Origin: Mesorhizobium metallidurans STM 2683
GTDB lineage: Bacteria; Pseudomonadota; Alphaproteobacteria; Rhizobiales; Rhizobiaceae
NCBI RefSeq assembly: GCF_000350085.1
Contig: NZ_CAUM01000067.1
Location: forward strand, 30,117-94,116
Direction of reading: 5' to 3'
Length of the DNA: 64,000 nucleotides
Made by a program: the position numbers and the translations under genes. This document shows positions 63,629-64,000 of this stretch, in pieces. Under the pieces are notes generated by a model, which was not told the DNA's origin, made no database searches, and worked only from the letters and a program-made list of their open reading frames with translations. Positions within the stretch are counted from its first letter, which is position 1; the number at the start of each line of letters is the position of its first letter.

Positions 63629-64000
63629 ATGACCGCGTCTTTTTCAAATCCAGTCCTTTTCTCTACTCACTTCAAGATCAGCCCCGCCGCTTTGGCGAAG
63701 GAAGGGCTGATCGACCCTTTCCTAACAGTTGATACGCCGCTGTTCGTTGATCCAATTCTGTTGGACAAGTCGGGCAAGAAGCTCATTCGAGAAGATGCTT
63801 ATGCCGGTTTGCGTAAGCATTTCGAGAACGTCGTGCGGCTCCTTGTGATTTCAAAAGCTGAGGGCGATGCAGCTTGGAAGGGCGCGCAGGTTCAATTGAG
63901 CCTTCGGGAGCCTCCGGCGAATGGACTTGGATTTGGAACATCTGACCGTCCCGGAACCTCACGTCCGAATGACCTTCGGGATACCGTCCTTCGCACGACT
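63629..64000 (+). CDS. unrecognised protein, N-terminal part (runs off the right edge)
   Basis: ATG 63629 follows a GGGGGGGAG site and the frame stays open to the window end (124 codons). The product begins MTASFSNPVLFSTHFKISPA and continues with GLIDPFLTVDTPLFVDPILL and KSGKKLIREDAYAGLRKHFE. Codon use is less GC-biased than in the core genes to the left. It has no signal peptide or membrane helix in the visible part. I do not recognise the family. Its place directly behind a broken insertion sequence suggests an accessory or genomic-island gene. Confidence 0.7.
   Translation, partial: MTASFSNPVLFSTHFKISPAALAKEGLIDPFLTVDTPLFVDPILLDKSGKKLIREDAYAGLRKHFENVVRLLVISKAEGDAAWKGAQVQLSLREPPANGLGFGTSDRPGTSRPNDLRDTVLRTT

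Noticed and set aside
1..64000. CRISPR array, tRNA, rRNA or prophage
   Set aside because: No regularly spaced direct repeats, no tRNA cloverleaf, no rRNA-like stretches and no phage structural genes were seen by eye; weakly conserved tRNAs could still be missed without a covariance search.

Overview
The window reads as about 64 kb of chromosome from a GC-rich alphaproteobacterium of the Hyphomicrobiales, most like Mesorhizobium. This rests on dense, strongly GC3-biased coding, a FlaF homologue, an alphaproteobacterial speF-type leader in front of an ornithine decarboxylase, rhizobial-looking palindromic intergenic repeats, and a candidate small RNA with an anti-Shine-Dalgarno loop resembling the rhizobial alpha-r14 (NfeR1) family. 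The genus is an inference. No tRNA, rRNA, CRISPR array or prophage was seen.

Left part (1-23.4 kb): the end of a sigma-54 activator; a secreted DUF882/M15-like protein; KDPG aldolase; tRNA hydroxylase TrhO; a DUF533 protein; an SDR; an orphan DGPF/YCII protein; an aminotransferase; and a GNAT enzyme whose start lies in an 18-nt tandem repeat. A patch with two broken metal-homeostasis genes (a truncated cation diffusion facilitator and a DUF1007/NicO deletion chimera) flanks a DenD-like dehydrogenase. Next come a LysR-amidase pair, ornithine decarboxylase with a ~370-nt structured leader, a GNAT, an SCP2 protein, a ClC channel, a three-subunit molybdenum hydroxylase operon ending in a MoaD-like protein, and an MFS exporter.

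Middle (23.6-36.7 kb): an orphan flaF, then a polyamine-flavoured block. It holds an acetylpolyamine amidohydrolase-like deacetylase, divergent from an amidohydrolase, followed by a complete Pot-type ABC transporter and two tandem SxxK serine hydrolases. Tex and a small exported cupin follow.

Right-middle (36.8-52.1 kb): a LysR regulator divergent from glutaryl-CoA dehydrogenase; a transglutaminase/DUF2126 - ATP-grasp/alpha-E - transglutaminase cluster with topoisomerase IB downstream; a DGPF protein with an ECF42-type sigma factor; an aldehyde dehydrogenase of the aminoadipate-semialdehyde type; and a histidine-ammonia-lyase homologue that has lost the Ala-Ser-Gly triad that forms the MIO cofactor.

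Right end (52.1-64 kb): a regulator whose C-terminus is encoded by a palindromic repeat. After it come two neighbouring polyol/sugar operons (FGGY kinase - DeoR - GlpD-like dehydrogenase, and DUF2291 - ABC ATPase - permease - binding protein). Both carry nearly the same promoter/operator sequence, so they probably form one DeoR-controlled regulon. A candidate sRNA, a doubly frameshifted and 3'-truncated IS5-family transposase, and the start of an unrecognised accessory gene close the window.
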